Counted from the stretch's first letter, positions 1 through 13,140 are shown. The stretch is 64,000 nt of DNA from Stictocephala bisonia (GCA_035578905.1 JAQJVL010000662.1:107501-171500), one strand, 5' to 3'. Numbers and translations are program-made. The notes: generated from the letters alone by a model not told the origin.

Positions 1-741
1 CTATATTTGACTCTGAATCAATAAAATATTGTGTTTCTAGCCATGTTTAGCCATGTCCTATGATCTGGCTATGCATGCTTTAAAACTAAAATGTTAATTT
101 TCCGATTGAAAACAGTTTGTTCTCCTAGATAACAAAGTTTCAAAGTCTAGAAAAATCTGTAAGTCTACTTTTAGAGGGCGCAAAGTACGACAATTGACTC
201 TGAATCAGTTAAATATCGTGTTTCTAGCCACGTTTAGCCATGTCCTATGACCTGGCTATACATTTGTTCAGATTAAATTGTATATTTTCCCATTGAATTC
301 AATATGTTCTCCTAGATAACAAAGTTTCACAGTCTAGAAAATCTGTAATTCTACTCTTAGAGGCCGTAAAGTAACCAATTTGATTTATACGCATAGATTG
401 AAAATCTAGCTCTACCTAAGGATGAAGGAGGTGAGATAGAGCAAAAGTCAAAGGGCAAAGTTGTTGATTGTCTCAAATCAGGCACAGAAAATGGCGTTAG
501 TTTTCCTATAGCCTCTACAGTCCAATTAATTAGAGAATCACTGTTTTTGGCATTTAAATTGGTTGGCATTAAAAAAGCTGCCATCTTCAATTTACTAAGA
601 ATTTTTCAAACTCCCTTCTTATTGCATGTCTACAACATAAGACCTTTGACTCTACAAAATTTCAGCTTCGTAGGATTAGTACTTTTTTAGTTACAGCGAT
701 GAGTGAGTGAGTCAGTGGTGTTTGCCTTTTGTAGTTATAGA
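1..741 (-). mobile_element. Helitron-like non-autonomous element, copy 1 (cut by window edge)
   Basis: Read on the minus strand the element begins at 741 with TCTATAAC, preceded by A, then a run like CTACAAAAGGCAAA and an ACTGACTCACTCACTC stretch. A|TCTATA...AAAAGGCAAA is a typical Helitron 5' start. The same sequence recurs at 3128..4096. Within it are two diverged tandem units of about 180 bp (around 1-190 and 190-370), each containing CTAGCCA(C/T)GTTTAGCCATG and TTGTTCTCCTAGATAACA. No transposase is visible, so it is non-autonomous; the 3' end lies outside the window. The 77-codon open frame at 357..590 lies inside it and is not a gene. Confidence 0.55.
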
Positions 742-924
742 TTGATTTATGTGGTTTGCGACTGTAAAAGACTTATTATTCTGAAAAAAACTTTGTTGTC
801 ATCGTAAATCTCTGTATTTTGAACGGTTTATTTCGTATAATGCACTTTTGAAACAATTTACACATTTGTAGATAATATATTGATAAAGGTATTGTTGAGT
901 AAATATTGAAATGAAGTTATAGCG

Positions 925-1137
925 ATTATTGAATACAACTTATAGATAGGGATCTGTCAGGCACGATTACTAAATACAACTTGTAGATAAGTACCTGTCA
1001 GGCACGATTACTGAATACAACTTGTAGATAAGCATCTGTCAGGCACGATTACTGAATACAACTTTTAGATAAGCATCTGTCAGACACGACTATTGAATAC
1101 AACTTGTAGATAAGTATCTGTCAGATACGATTACTGG
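925..1137. repeat. 41-bp minisatellite, about 5 copies
   Basis: The phrase AATACAACTTGTAGATAAG followed by CATCTGTCAGGCACGATTACTG recurs at 932, 973, 1014, 1055 and 1096, an exact 41-bp spacing with a few substitutions per unit. Confidence 0.9.
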
Positions 1138-1385
1138 TTACGTTTTGAGTTTAAAACCTCATGTTGTGCTATAAAAAATCGTATACATTTAGATTTGAAT
1201 AATATTATGATTTGAATAATGTTTAGTTATTTATTTTCTTTGTTAATAATATTTTAAAGGCTTAAAAGTATTTAATAATAATCTCTATATAGTATTTCTA
1301 ACAACAACAACAATAATTATTCATGAATAATGAAGGTTTATATAAAAATAATTTCTCTTCCAAACATGGAGAGAAAATTATGTTT

Positions 1386-1389
1386 AAAA
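1386..1389 (-). terminator. Pol III T4 terminator of tRNA-Thr copy 1
   Basis: Four A on the plus strand (TTTT in the transcript) six bases after the discriminator base, the normal place for RNA polymerase III termination. Confidence 0.75.
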
Positions 1390-1395
1390 CGTAAT

Positions 1396-1467
1396 TGCCT
1401 CCTGTGAGGATCGAACTCACGACCGCTGGTTTACAAGACCAGCGCTCTGCCACTGAGCTAAAGAGGC
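1396..1467 (-). tRNA. tRNA-Thr (anticodon UGU), copy 1
   Basis: On the minus strand this is a full 72-nt cloverleaf: acceptor GCCTCTT pairing with AGGAGGC (one G-U), D arm GCTC/GAGC, anticodon arm CTGGT-CTTGTAA-ACCAG, T arm GTGAG-TTCGATC-CTCAC and discriminator A. Loop bases 34-36 are TGT, so it reads threonine ACN codons, mainly ACA. The internal A box (TAGCTCAGTGG) and B box (GAGTTCGATCC) are intact and there is no intron. A T4 run follows. It is identical base for base to the copy at 38744..38815 on the other strand. Confidence 0.97.
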
Positions 1468-3127
1468 ACTGAAACCAATTACTGGAAAATGTGTTGTGAT
1501 TATGTAACATTTTTACAACATTTCATATTAGTCAAAATATCCTTTAATTATTTTCATTAAATTATTTACCATCTTTCAGAATGATTGCTTTTTAAGAAAC
1601 AGTTCAGCCAAAAAAGTACATTAAGTCGTAAAGTTCGTTTGTGACATAAATGTATCCTACAATATTTGGAATATCTAGACCATGTATTTTGTAAATTGTT
1701 TTTACGTAGTTCTAAATTCCTGGTAAAATGTGTAAGTAAGATAAACTAAGTTACATTACATTGAAACAAACATCTCCCAAGAGCACAGCCTTCTGACACA
1801 ATACTAACATCTATAAAATAATGAATAGGAGGTCTGGAATGCTTAAGTAAGTTGCTTTCAAGACGTGTTGAATATAAATGAAAAGATTGTCATTACAAAA
1901 ATAAATATAAAGGTAATAGTAGTTTTTCACTTGTGTAATTATCATTATACACTATTTAGGTTATCACAAAAAATAAGAATTGTAATAGATAATGAAATAT
2001 TAACGATGAATAGTTAAAATAATAGTCTATGTTTTTATTTATTTATGGCTACAAATCGTACTCTAACAATTTATCAATATATTTATTCTAATTCTACTGT
2101 TAAATTAATCCAGTATCTTAATGTATTGTATATGGATGTTTCTTTTAAAACGCAACCCTAATTACAAGTACAGAAATTAAGGTTCAAGATAATTACACGT
2201 TCATAGGTTGGTAGCCCTGGTTCTTCTTCTTTCTTAGCTATCAGCTGATTTACTTTGTCGCATTGCTATTCGCTTTAAGTTGAGGTTAAACACGTGGTTT
2301 CGAGCAAAGAACAGAGTGTTTGTTGAGGAGGAACATTTTTAAACAAAATCGTTTGTTTTATGTCAAGATGATTTCGAACAGTGTTTTGAACCCATTGTAT
2401 TAACTTTATGTATTGTTAATTGTATGTACAGTATTGTATTGAAACTCAACCCATTTCAAATCATGGGTTATGTTATAAAGGAACACCCTGTATTATGAAA
2501 TGGTTCTTAAGAGTGATTGTTGTCCTTGATTTTAACTAAACATTTCGTCATGATAAGATTTTAAACATACCCAATGAATGAAAATAAAGAAAAAAAGAAA
2601 AAGTGGCTCAATCGTTTACACGAATACCTCTTTGTAAGCGTGTGTGGTCGGTTAACTATAAGATTAGACCAAACCATTTAGGAAAGTAGTAAACTAAAAA
2701 GGCTAATCTCTTTGAGGGATGACATTCTAATTAACAATGGTTTTGCGTTCCAAAACATTATATTATTACTTAAAATTAAATATAAGCTTCTTTTTAAAAA
2801 TATAAACACAACAAAAATCTGAAAATTAAGCATCAATGTGAAATTAAAAAAAAATAAAATATTTCTAATATTCTACTAAAGAAAAATACTTCACGGAATT
2901 ACTTTAAAATATTGATGCAACAATAGAAAAAAATGAGTGAACTTATTTAAATCACGATTAAATAAAAAAATCAATATCGCTCCGTAAAAATACCCTGAGA
3001 ATTTCGGAGGCCAGCGGGACGGAGAGGAAAATGCTTACTTAGTGAGCCTATAGGGGGCAAGATAAACATATGTACAACATTTTAAGTCAATTGGATGTAT
3101 AGTTTTGGAGAAATTGTGATGAGTGGT
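1468..3127. other. AT-rich intergenic sequence
   Basis: No coding or structured feature recognised. Around 2995-3060 there is a short GC-richer patch (GGAGGCCAGCGGGACGGAG) that may be the far end of the Helitron-like copy at 3128..4096, but no hairpin plus CTRR end could be assigned. Confidence 0.5.
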
Positions 3128-4096
3128 AAATGTCGTTATTATATATATTAAACTAAACATTTTCCGATTGAAATCAGTTTGTACTCTTATACAACAATTT
3201 TTCAAAGTCTAGACAACTCTGTAAGTATATTTTTAGAGGGCACAACTGTAGTTGACTATGAATCAATGAAATATCGGGTGTCTTGCCATATTTAGCCTTG
3301 TCCTGTGAACTGGCTATGCTTTTGGTCAAATTAAATTGTAAATATTCCGATTAAAATCAGTTTGTTCTCTTAGATAAAACATTTCAAAGTTAGCCATGTT
3401 CTATGATCTGGCTATGCATGCTTTAAAACTAAATTGTTAATTTTCCGATTTAAAACAGTTTGTTCTCCTAGATAACAGTTTTATAGTCTAGAAAAATCTG
3501 CAATCCTACTTTTAGAGGGCGTAAAATACGGTAATTGAGTCAGAGTCAGTTAAATATCGTGTTTCTAGCCACGTTTAGCCATGTGCTACGACCTGGATAT
3601 ACATGTGTTCAGATTAAATTGTATATTTTCCCATTGAATACGGTATGTTCTCCTAGATAACAAAGTTTCAGAGTCTAGAACAATCTGTAAGTCTCCTCTT
3701 AGGGGCTTTAAAGTAACCAATTTGATTTACACGTACAATTTTCAAATCTAACTCTACCTAAGAATGAAGGAGGTGATATAGGTCAAAAAGTCACAAGGCC
3801 AAAGTTGTATATCGTCACAAATAAAGCACAGAAAATGGTGTTAGTTTTGCTGTAGAACAGTTCATTTAGCCGCTACAGTCCAAATAGAGAAACACTGTTT
3901 TTGGCATTTAACATTTTTGACACTAAAAAAGCTGCCATTTTTGATTTACTAAGAATTTTTCAAAATCCCTTCTCAGTACACATCTACAACATAAGACCTT
4001 TGACTCTACGAAAGTTCAGCCTCGTAGGCTTAGCATTTTATTTATTTAGAGCGATTAGTGAGTGAGTCAGTGGTATTTGCCTTTTATAGGTATAGA
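3128..4096 (-). mobile_element. Helitron-like non-autonomous element, copy 2
   Basis: Second copy of the element at 1..741. On the minus strand it starts at 4096 with TCTATACCTATAAAAGGC, preceded by A. The internal 175-185 bp units appear at least three times (about 3128-3385, 3386-3540 and 3540-3720), each with the GTTTAGCC/CCTAGATAACA phrases. Similarity to copy 1 runs from about 30 to 741. The left boundary is uncertain. Confidence 0.55.
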
Positions 4097-5865
4097 TAGA
4101 CCAGCTTGCATTCCCCGGCTTGTTAATGCTAAATATATTACTATTCCAAATTAACATTTTTTTAAAATTACAATTCTGAGAATATATATCTTAGTCAAGT
4201 ATAGTTTGACAATTAATACTTACAGTTCTATTTTTAGAACATTTATATTTAAAAACTTGTTTTGTTTTAAGATTTACATGAATTAATTTACATACGATTA
4301 TTAATTAAGATTTACATACGATAATTGACTTAAATAATCTATTATCGTATTACGTTGAGTACAAGTTTGAATGTTGTGTTGAATATCCGATATAAAAGTT
4401 CTCATCTTTATCTTGTGCACTATTTTAATTATATCTCATTAATTATAACTGTGCGATAAACACTAGATATAGTAAAGAATACACCTAACAACACGTCACT
4501 TGACTGTGTTATTAAAAAATTACTAATTAGATCCAAACTCTAAGCTAGAAACAACCTTAAACACTTCTAAACGCTTAAAGGGTTCGTCACCTCTGCCACT
4601 TCAACGCTATTAACATAATAGGATGGCATAACTAAACATGGTAAAGGTAGTTAAGAGCTGTACATGTTTATCTGGGATGTAAAGTTTGAATGATTACAAC
4701 TTTAAAGGGGAAAATATATACAATTTAGATTCAAATAACAATTCCATTATATAAAAGTCTACAAAGTCTCTTTTTTTAAACAGTTTTTAACAATTAATTA
4801 AAACAGTTTTAGTCTGCCATTGAATATACAACTTATCCTCCAAATATTATACACAATTTCGTTACATTATAAAATTATAAATCACTTCGTACTTCATGCA
4901 AACTTAAAACATTATATACCCTATAATTATTACCAAGTGGACTACAGTTTACTCCAAGTTCTATTCTGTATCATCTTGCCTCAAGAACTTACAAACTTCC
5001 TCACATTTAGAGTACATTTAAACGTTAATTACTCAGTTTAACTTCTTGACGGTACTTCAATCAGAATCCACATGAGTTTATGTAATGAATATTTAAATAT
5101 AGCCAAGAAATCATATTATATATAAAAACACACTTCTCCCTCTTCTTTTTTAATGTAAAAAAGAGTTTAAAAATCAAAAGTGCAATGTTTGTATTCACTG
5201 AAATGCAAACTCATCTAAAAAATGTTTTTATTTGGAATGTATTAAAATTATTTTTTTTTAGCTACAAAGTACGTAAATTTCACACGAGTTCTCACAAGGT
5301 GTACTTCCTTAGTCACAAGATTTTTAATAATACTTTTTCCACATGCAAGAAAACTTAACGAATTTATATAAAGATATAGTACACAATCATTTCCTTGATC
5401 AGGTGACTGCAGTAGAAGGGTGTATTTTGAACGTACGTATGTAATGCGTGTTTGTTTGTGTGGGTCATATACACATATATGGACAACCATATGGACCTAA
5501 TACATATGGTTAAAATATATGTTTAAAATTCCCTCGGAATGTTACATAACTTATGGCATATACATGAGATAAAGGATATAAATTTATCCTCCAAAACTAA
5601 TAGAGATAATGATGTCTTTAATTGTTTCATTTTGTGACGTTTTTACGTCCAAATTTATAAATAATTAATCGCTATGTGGGTTTTACAAATAAGCAACACG
5701 ATATACTAAACAATTACTAACATTTATTGAATCTATAAAATTAACTTACTACAATTAAATGAGTTATTTCCTTAACTTTAATCTATTGTCAAAATACAAT
5801 TTACTATTAGGCCTACTGTTACAGTTAAACTAATTTATATTTACAATCTTAGATGGCATCAATAA
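4097..5865. other. AT-rich intergenic sequence
   Basis: Only short, AT-biased open frames (4820..5041 plus, 5248..5490 minus) without recognisable motifs; nothing supportable. Confidence 0.5.
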
Positions 5866-6065
5866 ATGGCAATCAATTACAACTACTAATTGCAAAGTGA
5901 TTTTACTAGATCCCCTTCTTTTAATTACAATTCTTAGCTCTATAAAGTGGCTTTCCTAGATTCTCTACTATTATTTACAATTACTAACTAAAAGTGACTC
6001 TACTAGATTCTCTGCTATTATTTACAATTACTAACTATAAAGTGACTTTACTAGATTCCCTACTA
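5866..6065. repeat. Degenerate 47-50 bp tandem repeat
   Basis: About four units containing ACTAGATTCTCTACTATTAT, TTACAATTACTAACTA and AAAGTGAC; the ACTAGAT/CCTAGAT phrase recurs near 5905, 5955, 6002 and 6050. It lies just downstream of the candidate minus-strand coding exon at 6092..6352 and may be in its 3' UTR. Confidence 0.75.
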
Positions 6066-6091
6066 CCTACAGTCCAATGCTAACAGTTCAC

Positions 6092-6352
6092 TCACAGTTT
6101 CTTCAGTGTCCCTTCAGAAGTCGTCCACAAGTACCGCACTGCTCCTTCGTTGATCCCCACAACGAACCACTCACCGGTAACTTCTCCGTAGACCACTTCA
6201 CTATACTCGGACACTTCAACGCTGCAAACACCCGGACTGTATGCTCTAGACTCACTGACTGACTGACTCGCGCTGGTATCCAGGCCGTATATATCACCCG
6301 CAGGTGAGAGATCCAGAAGCTTCTCGAATTCCCCCTGCGCCCGAAGTTCCAT
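6092..6352 (-). CDS. Candidate coding exon, 86 codons, unknown protein
   Basis: I do not recognise the family. The frame runs from ATG at 6352 to a TGA and is clearly richer in GC than its surroundings. The residues look like ordinary globular protein, for example VVYGEVTGEWFVVG and VRYLWTTSEGTLKKL at the end, so it could be a C-terminal exon. The start is uncertain. A possible 3' splice site (GAACTAG) lies just upstream of the ATG, and further upstream (about 6400-6560, minus strand) another GC-richer stretch reads open as SRVAYILGTGDAEVMDG in a different continuation, with a possible donor at CCG|GTGATG. It may therefore be the last of several exons. Codon use is unlike the AT-rich background. 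Alternatives are a decayed mobile-element gene or chance. Confidence 0.45.
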   Translation of the reverse strand: MELRAQGEFEKLLDLSPAGDIYGLDTSASQSVSESRAYSPGVCSVEVSEYSEVVYGEVTGEWFVVGINEGAVRYLWTTSEGTLKKL

Positions 6353-7759
6353 GACAGAGCTAGTTCGTCAACCGAGAAAAGTCTAGAAGTCCATTGTAGA
6401 GGCAGGGGCGTTTATGCGTAAGCCATTGTGCCCCAAAGGTTGTAAACAAGCAGGGCAGGTGGTCAGCGACCCATCCATTACTTCTGCATCACCGGTTCCC
6501 AGGATGTAGGCCACTCTGGATGTCACAATATTTTTCTTCGTCAATGGCACTAAACTGCTCTAGTTTTATTATTTTTGGGGCTATCTAAAATTTAGTATTT
6601 TTTTCTGTAAGTACACCCTTCCTCTATTAATAAAAGGAGAAACAAAGGATCTAAAATTTTAGAGTTTTACAAGACATTATTCAAATTCTTAGGTAACTAA
6701 AATAGGTATTTTTTAACAAGCTGAATGATTACAGTTGATAAGTTGACAAAATAGTTCGGGGTTTACTATTTTATTCCTTATACTAGCCCATATACTATCA
6801 GAGGAGTACAATTAAAGGACAATACGTAACTAAGTGTGCCATTTAGACATAAAAAAATCTGTGGAATTTATTTAAAAAAATGACTTTTAATTTACAACCA
6901 AAACAATTCCATCAAGCATATACAGCAGAAAAAAATACATAAAAATATGTCAGTTCAAATAATTTTTTAAAATGCTTGATTTATTTATACATTTAACGGA
7001 CATATTTCTTTTTCAAATAATTTGGACCCACGAGTATTTTTCCCTCTTTCTCATAGAGGACTATATAGTACATACTATAATGTATTGCATCTATTGTGCC
7101 ACTAATGAGTATGAATAACCTATATGTATGACGTTATCAACCAAGTACAATCTTGTACAAGACCGTCTAGTTACAACAAATATCCCACATTTCGAAGAGA
7201 AAATCTACGAGGAATCGATTTATAAGTCACCTCTAAAAATTAATTATTTTAAACGAATTAAGTTTGAAGTCACGGTGTTAGCAGACAAATAATGAGCACC
7301 AATATTTGTACTTACAGGATACTCACAAGTCATTTATAGACAATGATAAATTATAAAGCGGGTTATGTTCTATTATTTCGTTAGATTGTAATATTGGAAT
7401 ATTGCGTGTATTGGTTAGGATTAATGATTCTATAGCAAGATTAAATATTCATCGGCCACGCAACCTCTGAAATGAATCTCTTGTGGGTTGAACGATCCCT
7501 GTCTTGTGGGTGTTTGTCGATTTGATTGAAAATGATAATACAATACCTCTATATAAGATACTAGAGTTAATTTTCTAAAAAATGTTATTATTTAGCAGTT
7601 TTACAGTAAGGTCAGTGGTCTTTCTCAAAGAAGCGTTAAAATAAGTTTGATTATTATTTGCTTACTCTAACTCTTTTTTACTATGTAAAATGAAGCATAC
7701 GTCGTGTCTCATAATAATCGGGACACACTTCATGAAAGTAATCCTTGGATCAAAATAAG
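6353..7759. other. Mostly AT-rich sequence upstream of candidate exon
   Basis: 6370-6560 is GC-richer and may hold upstream coding sequence of the minus-strand gene at 6092..6352. From 6560 on nothing is recognised. Confidence 0.4.
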
Positions 7760-8000
7760 AAAAAATATATTATAAACCTAGATTCTAAACGTATTCTTTT
7801 AGCATTCAACACAAAATAATTTAGTTTTTCTAGTCATGTAACAGGAAAATACTGGTAATAATAGTATATTTTAGAAAAAAATTATATTATAAACCTAGGC
7901 ACTAAATTTATTCATTTTCTATCGAAAACATAAAAACTAGTTTTTCTAGTGATTTAACAGGAAAGTACCAGTATTAATAGTATATTTTAAGACAAAAAGA
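7760..8000. repeat. 117-bp direct duplication
   Basis: TATTATAAACCTAG...TTTTTCTAGT...AACAGGAAA(A/G)TAC...ATAGTATATTTTA occurs twice, with the phrase TATAAACCTA at 7771 and 7888. Followed at 8000-8055 by a small repeat of ACAATAATAACAT. Confidence 0.8.
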
Positions 8001-8950
8001 CAAATAAACAATAATAACATTTTTATGTTAGTTTATAAAAACAATAATAACATGTTTTTTACTCAGCCTGTTAGTAGGAAATTTATTATATGTATTATTA
8101 TTATATGTATATGTAAACATCTTGACTAATGTTCTGTAAATATAAGAGATAACAAATTCGGAAATAATCGTTAATAAAGATATTACTAACCTTTAAACAG
8201 TACATACTATAAATACAAACAAGAAAATGCGCTTGTATATATTTATTTAGAATTGGTTGCCAAATATACCAAAAACCAAACAGGCTGACAATGTAGTGAT
8301 TTGAAAAAACAGTTTATCATGTTTTTGTTTTAGTACATTATATTACAACATTGATTTCATAAGTACACAAACATAAATTGCTCACTAATATTAAATTTTG
8401 TGTCTCAAACTATCTATTGTGTTATTATTTTTTTTTTGTGGTCCATAGTGGATCGCTAGTGTAGTACCATGTAAATGTAATGCAATTTAAACCAGCTGTA
8501 GTAGCAGACCTCACTAAGTATCCAAATTACTAGCACAAATATTCCGATTAGATGAGAAATTTACTTGTAAGTAATTATTTAATCAAGAGTTATAGCCAGT
8601 CTCAAGATCATGCTATAACTACACAAATCACCCCGTAATATCAAGTATTACTAGTGATCAGCTGTATTCTGTCAGTCAGCTGATTAAACAGTGGCCAGCT
8701 GTAATGTTAAGACAGTTCAATAAACTCAACGTTGACATTTTACTGTAAGTTAAGATTTTTGTTGCAAACATATTTTAAACATGTTTACTAATTGTAAATA
8801 TGCTGATTTGTACTTTGTGCATTGATATGTAGATATAAATGAAAGAGCAACTGTAGTTGAGTATGATAGGAGTTGTATAACAGTCAACTAATTACAGATC
8901 CATACAATACGGTTCCAGGCTAACCGTAGTTTAATAATACTCGTACACAG
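8001..8950. other. AT-rich intergenic sequence
   Basis: No gene, RNA or mobile-element signature recognised. Confidence 0.5.
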
Positions 8951-9040
8951 TCGCGAAACTTACTCGATAAAGATGCCGACTGGCTGACGCTAGCGATCCT
9001 AGTGGTCGTAATGCAGAGCTACGGTATCTCCGCTAGATAG
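8951..9040 (+). repeat. Dispersed GC-rich repeat, copy 1
   Basis: Contains GACGCTAGCGATCCTAGTGG, TCGTAATGCAGAGCTAC and GGTATCTCCGC; a diverged copy lies at 57961..58068 in the same orientation. Origin unknown, likely a mobile-element fragment. Confidence 0.65.
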
Positions 9041-10472
9041 TGTGGCAGATCTTTTTTTAAGAAATCATTTGTGATTTGAGAATGAAGTGCATTTTTTTAA
9101 CAAGAAACAGTAAAGCTCATTTATAAGTCAACAATTAATCAAATATTCAAATACATAGTGTACAAAATTAATGAACCCAACAGGGTAATTACTACGTAGG
9201 ATATTGTGAATAATACGAATACATATTTGTGGAATATTTGAAGTTGCCTCAGGAAAACCACATGTCTGGTGAATTAATTTCCGTTAAATCCGAAATCTGT
9301 TGAATCGGGATCCGTTAAATAGAGGGTTTACTGTAATATCAAATCGATTTTATATAACTCAATGCTTTAGATAATGTCAAAAAAAGTAATAAATGGATAT
9401 ATTTTATTATTGTTTGGCTCAATTTGCGTTTTTATTGCAATTTTAAACGCTAAATTTAAATCTTATGATTAAATGAGAAATCGTCGTAAAGGAGAATAAC
9501 AGCAAATACAAGTCATAAAATGTATGATATTAATTTTATTACATGTTTAAAGCTGTTGCGCAATATTTTTATGACTGCCTGAAATTGACATAAACGTTTT
9601 AAAATGCTTTGAGGGATTATAGAGAGGCCATTTTGTTGGACCATACTTTGTATTTTAAATCTACGTTATTGTTTAGAATAAAATTATCCAATTATCTATT
9701 ATTAAAGCAATGACATGGGTATGCCAATTTAGGTACAGTAGGACCCGTATTATTGTTCACAATATTTAAGTTGATAATAAGCTCCAATGTTATCACTAAT
9801 ATACTTTTATGAGTAACCCAAGTTTATTAATTATTTAACATCAATAGTATTTTTTTTACAAAAAATGTTGGCATGGATATTTTTTAACAAATAACTAAAT
9901 AAAGCGAAATGACTAACTATTATAACCATTCATATTAAGTTAGTTGCTTTTATAAAGTTGTATCAAGCTACGTTGCGGTTTTTTAGTGGGGAAAATGTAA
10001 AGAGAATATAAATGTTCATTATTTCAACGGTTTTAAATTTATTATATTTAGGTTTGTAACAGTTATATTTTTTTTTCAAATAGTCACCAGACCACATTAG
10101 CTGAAAAACAATAACTGTAAATTGTAAGGTTTTTGTATTGAAATCTCAAAATGTATAGCTCTTATAAATACATGTTTTCTTCGCCCATTTTTGTTTCACA
10201 AATGTGAAATTGTAAAAAAAGTTAAAAATATTACCTATTCTCCATTTAATTATTTTAATTGCAAGTAAATATATGTTAATTTTCCCCTGCACTTCATTAT
10301 CCCTACTCAACGTTCTTGTTGGCAGTGATTCCCCTTGTGTGGGGCGCATTCTAATTAATTTTGACGCCAAGCGACCCCCTCTCTATCTCTTTATAGTTGT
10401 GAACTTCTACCGTTGTGTATAGGGCTGTGTAACATTATACATAGTACATATTTATAAAATGGAACCAAATTA
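9041..10472. other. AT-rich intergenic sequence
   Basis: Nothing firm. Around 9275-9340 the phrase TCCGTTAAATAGAGGGTTTA followed by CTGTA resembles the inner end of a pogo/Tigger-type DNA transposon, but no matching partner end was found. Confidence 0.4.
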
Positions 10473-10787
10473 TGAAGTATTCCGTTAGTTTACTAACCGT
10501 ACCTTAAGTTAACCTAACATAAATAAACCAAATCTAACGTAACATAGCATAACCAAACCTAATATGACCAAACCTAACATAACCGAACCAAACTTACCAT
10601 TACAAAACCAAACCTAACATAATCAAACCAAACCAAACATAACAAAGCCTATCATAACATAACCAAACCTAACATAACCTAAACAAACCTAACATAATCT
10701 AACCATACCTAACATTACCTAACGAAACCTAATATAACCTAAACAAACCTAACCAAAGTAGTGGTAGTGAATTAAAGGAAAAGGTCC
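10473..10787 (-). mobile_element. hAT-like MITE with telomere-like interior, copy 1
   Basis: The right terminal inverted repeat reads GTAGTGGTAGTGAATTAAAG then GAAAAGGTCC; the left end is diverged (GAAGTATTCCGTTAGTTTAC). The flanks CCAAATTA and CCAAACTG (6 of 8 match) look like an 8-bp target duplication. The interior is (AACCTAACATA)-type repeat, i.e. TTAGG-like on the minus strand. The same termini flank 13141, 31974, 39964 and 43673. Confidence 0.7.
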
Positions 10788-11501
10788 CCAAACTGCACTG
10801 GGAAAATTATGTTATTTTTTGTTGTCTTTGAACTGGATCGGCTTAATAATTTCCAAACGATTACAGATAGAGCAGTAAAACTGGGTATATAATTACAGCA
10901 CATATTATTTTAATTTTTGAAGTAGCTACAATTTTCCTTACTGTCTTTGGTACTCATATTTGCTAGACAATCTTTTTAAAACTACGTACATATTGACCTA
11001 TATTTATGTTTGATATTTTAGGCGAACTCCTCGTGGACCATCTTCCATTGGATGTGAAGAGTTACACAATTTATTAAGTCCAATAGGCATTTAAAAAATT
11101 TAACTTTTCCAGCTTGAGCTAAGAAAAGAATGTTAATCCGTCTAGAACAACACCTTAATTGTAACTTTTTAAAACTTAAAACCAGCGTCATTTTTTAAAG
11201 AGTGAACCTTATGAGGTCGGATTTGTGGGTTTATGTTCTACTACCAAATATGTTTAGTTTGGCACAATACTTGACCTATGCTCCCATTTTAGATTTTCTT
11301 CTGACTCACTGCGGACAACCCCCCTGATATGGCAGAAAAATGGTAATTATTTCAAAAGCTAGATTTATATAAGCAGTAATGATGTACTAGGTTTTATCAC
11401 TTTATGTAATCGTTTGAGAATTATAAGCCGTTCCGGGACTTTTCTTCCACACTGTAAACAAGAAACCTAATAGATTTGTAAAACTGGAGGAGAATATTTT
11501 A
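10788..11501. other. AT-rich intergenic sequence
   Basis: No recognised feature; ends with the target-site copy GGAGAATATTTTA of the adjacent SINE at 11489..11501. Confidence 0.5.
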
Positions 11502-11723
11502 AAAGTTAAAGTTAAAGATTGTCTTATTTTACCAGGCGAAGTTAGGGCTAAGGAGCCCTCTCTAACACTTAACCTGGGGACCAACGGCTTTACGTGACTT
11601 CCGAACCACGGGAGCGGCAAGGCAAAATCTATTAGTGGTCACATCGGGAATCGAATCCGGACCGGCAGCGTGGCAAGCCAGCGCCTTAGCACCTTATCTA
11701 CGGCCGCTCCAATATTTTATAAC
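11502..11723 (-). mobile_element. tRNA-headed SINE with perfect target-site duplication
   Basis: GGAGAATATTTTA occurs exactly at 11489..11501 and 11724..11736, a 13-bp target duplication typical of LINE-driven insertion. On the minus strand the 5' part is tRNA-like: an A-box-like TAGATAAGGTGCTAAGGC, an anticodon-stem-like GCTGGCTTGCCACGC region and a B-box GGATTCGATTCCC. The 3' part contains TTAGAGAGGGCTCCTTAGCC and CTTCGCCTGGTAAAATAAG, ending in a CTTTAA-rich tail. That 3' domain is shared with the 5S-headed elements at 32814, 41859 and 62631, although the heads differ. Confidence 0.85.
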
Positions 11724-11736
11724 GGAGAATATTTTA

Positions 11737-13140
11737 TGTAGTAATTAAAATGATAAATAAAGTAAGTTATCGTTGTGTTAAAGTTAGGCATGTTATATTT
11801 TTAAGGAAAGTTGTCATAGTAAGGTTTATTTCAGTGAATTCCTTATAATTGCACTGTAATTGGAGTATTAGTAATTATGAGTGGATCACCCTAACCTTTG
11901 ATGAAGTTTAAATAACATTTTAGTCGAGTTATGATTCAAGTATAGATATTTAATGAATATTATACGCACACATACTCATCACATCGTACACGACATCTGA
12001 TGACAATTGACGAGCAGAATAACCGTATAGTAAAATAACAGTAAATAAGTGATAGGGAACAAGACGACGCAGTAGTTTGCCATGCAGTATTATAGATACA
12101 CCAATACGTATGTTCCTAATTTACCATCATTTTATCATTTGTCATAGTTCCATATCCAGGTACCAGTGATTCATTGTCATTAATTACATTGTAGGCGTAC
12201 TTATCTAGTAAGAGCTAAACACAAAACTCTTATTCTATAAATATTTCTGTTTAGTTATTGTTCAGCTGAAGTGAAACTTGGTGAAAATAAAAAACGCTAA
12301 AATCTTTTACAAGCGATCTTATAAGTGGACATGCCTCATAATAGTTGTTATACAAATATACAGACACATGTTTAAAGGTGTAATTAAAAGGTGAGATTTT
12401 AAAAAGGCGTACAAAATATTAACTTTGTACCTGTTGTACCTGATAGCACTATTTAAAAAAGTAACTGTGTATAAATAATTAATAAAGTAAATAAAAACCA
12501 AACATTCCAAACATCCTAATCCAACAAAATAAATACTTTACTATTTTCCTTTACATTTTCAACTTAATCGTGAAGCCATAAATTTTTAGAAGACTTACAT
12601 TATAAAAGACGTAATAAACAGAGTAGAATTTAATTTTTAATTGTTAAAAACTGCAACAAATATTCAAAAATATTTAATTTAGTAAAATGTTATAAAATAA
12701 AACGTAGAGCAACTAAGATGGCGGGAAAAATATAATATAATATAACTCTTTATAACTAGAGATTTCCTCATTCACAGTCCATTAAACTCACCCAGAGTAT
12801 CTGAATGATTGAACTACTATTTAACTATATGGATGAACGATTTTACTGGGATTTATTTTAAATATTATTTTTTCATTAAAATCTATATTCTAGGACCCCA
12901 TTCTTTAACCTTTTCATCTGTTTAATCTGGAAACCTTTACACTTTAAGATAGTATAATACATTTTGTTTTTATGTAAGTACTATGCTATACGAATGTAAA
13001 TTCAGTTCTAACACTTTAAAGTATAATTTAGAGAAAAAAACTTATATGAACTTAAATAAGAGTTAAAAATAACTATGAAAATATTCATTCTTCTGAGATA
13101 GCTACTGAATATGTATTCCTTAAACATTATCACACAATTT
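11737..13140. other. AT-rich intergenic sequence
   Basis: No recognised coding or structured feature; the minus-strand 63-codon frame at 12319..12510 has no recognisable motif. Confidence 0.5.

Noticed and set aside
1298..1510. 70-codon minus-strand frame
   Set aside because: It reads straight through the tRNA-Thr gene.
9275..9345. pogo/Tigger transposon end
   Set aside because: Only one end-like phrase (GAGGGTTTACTGTA) is present; no partner inverted repeat found.
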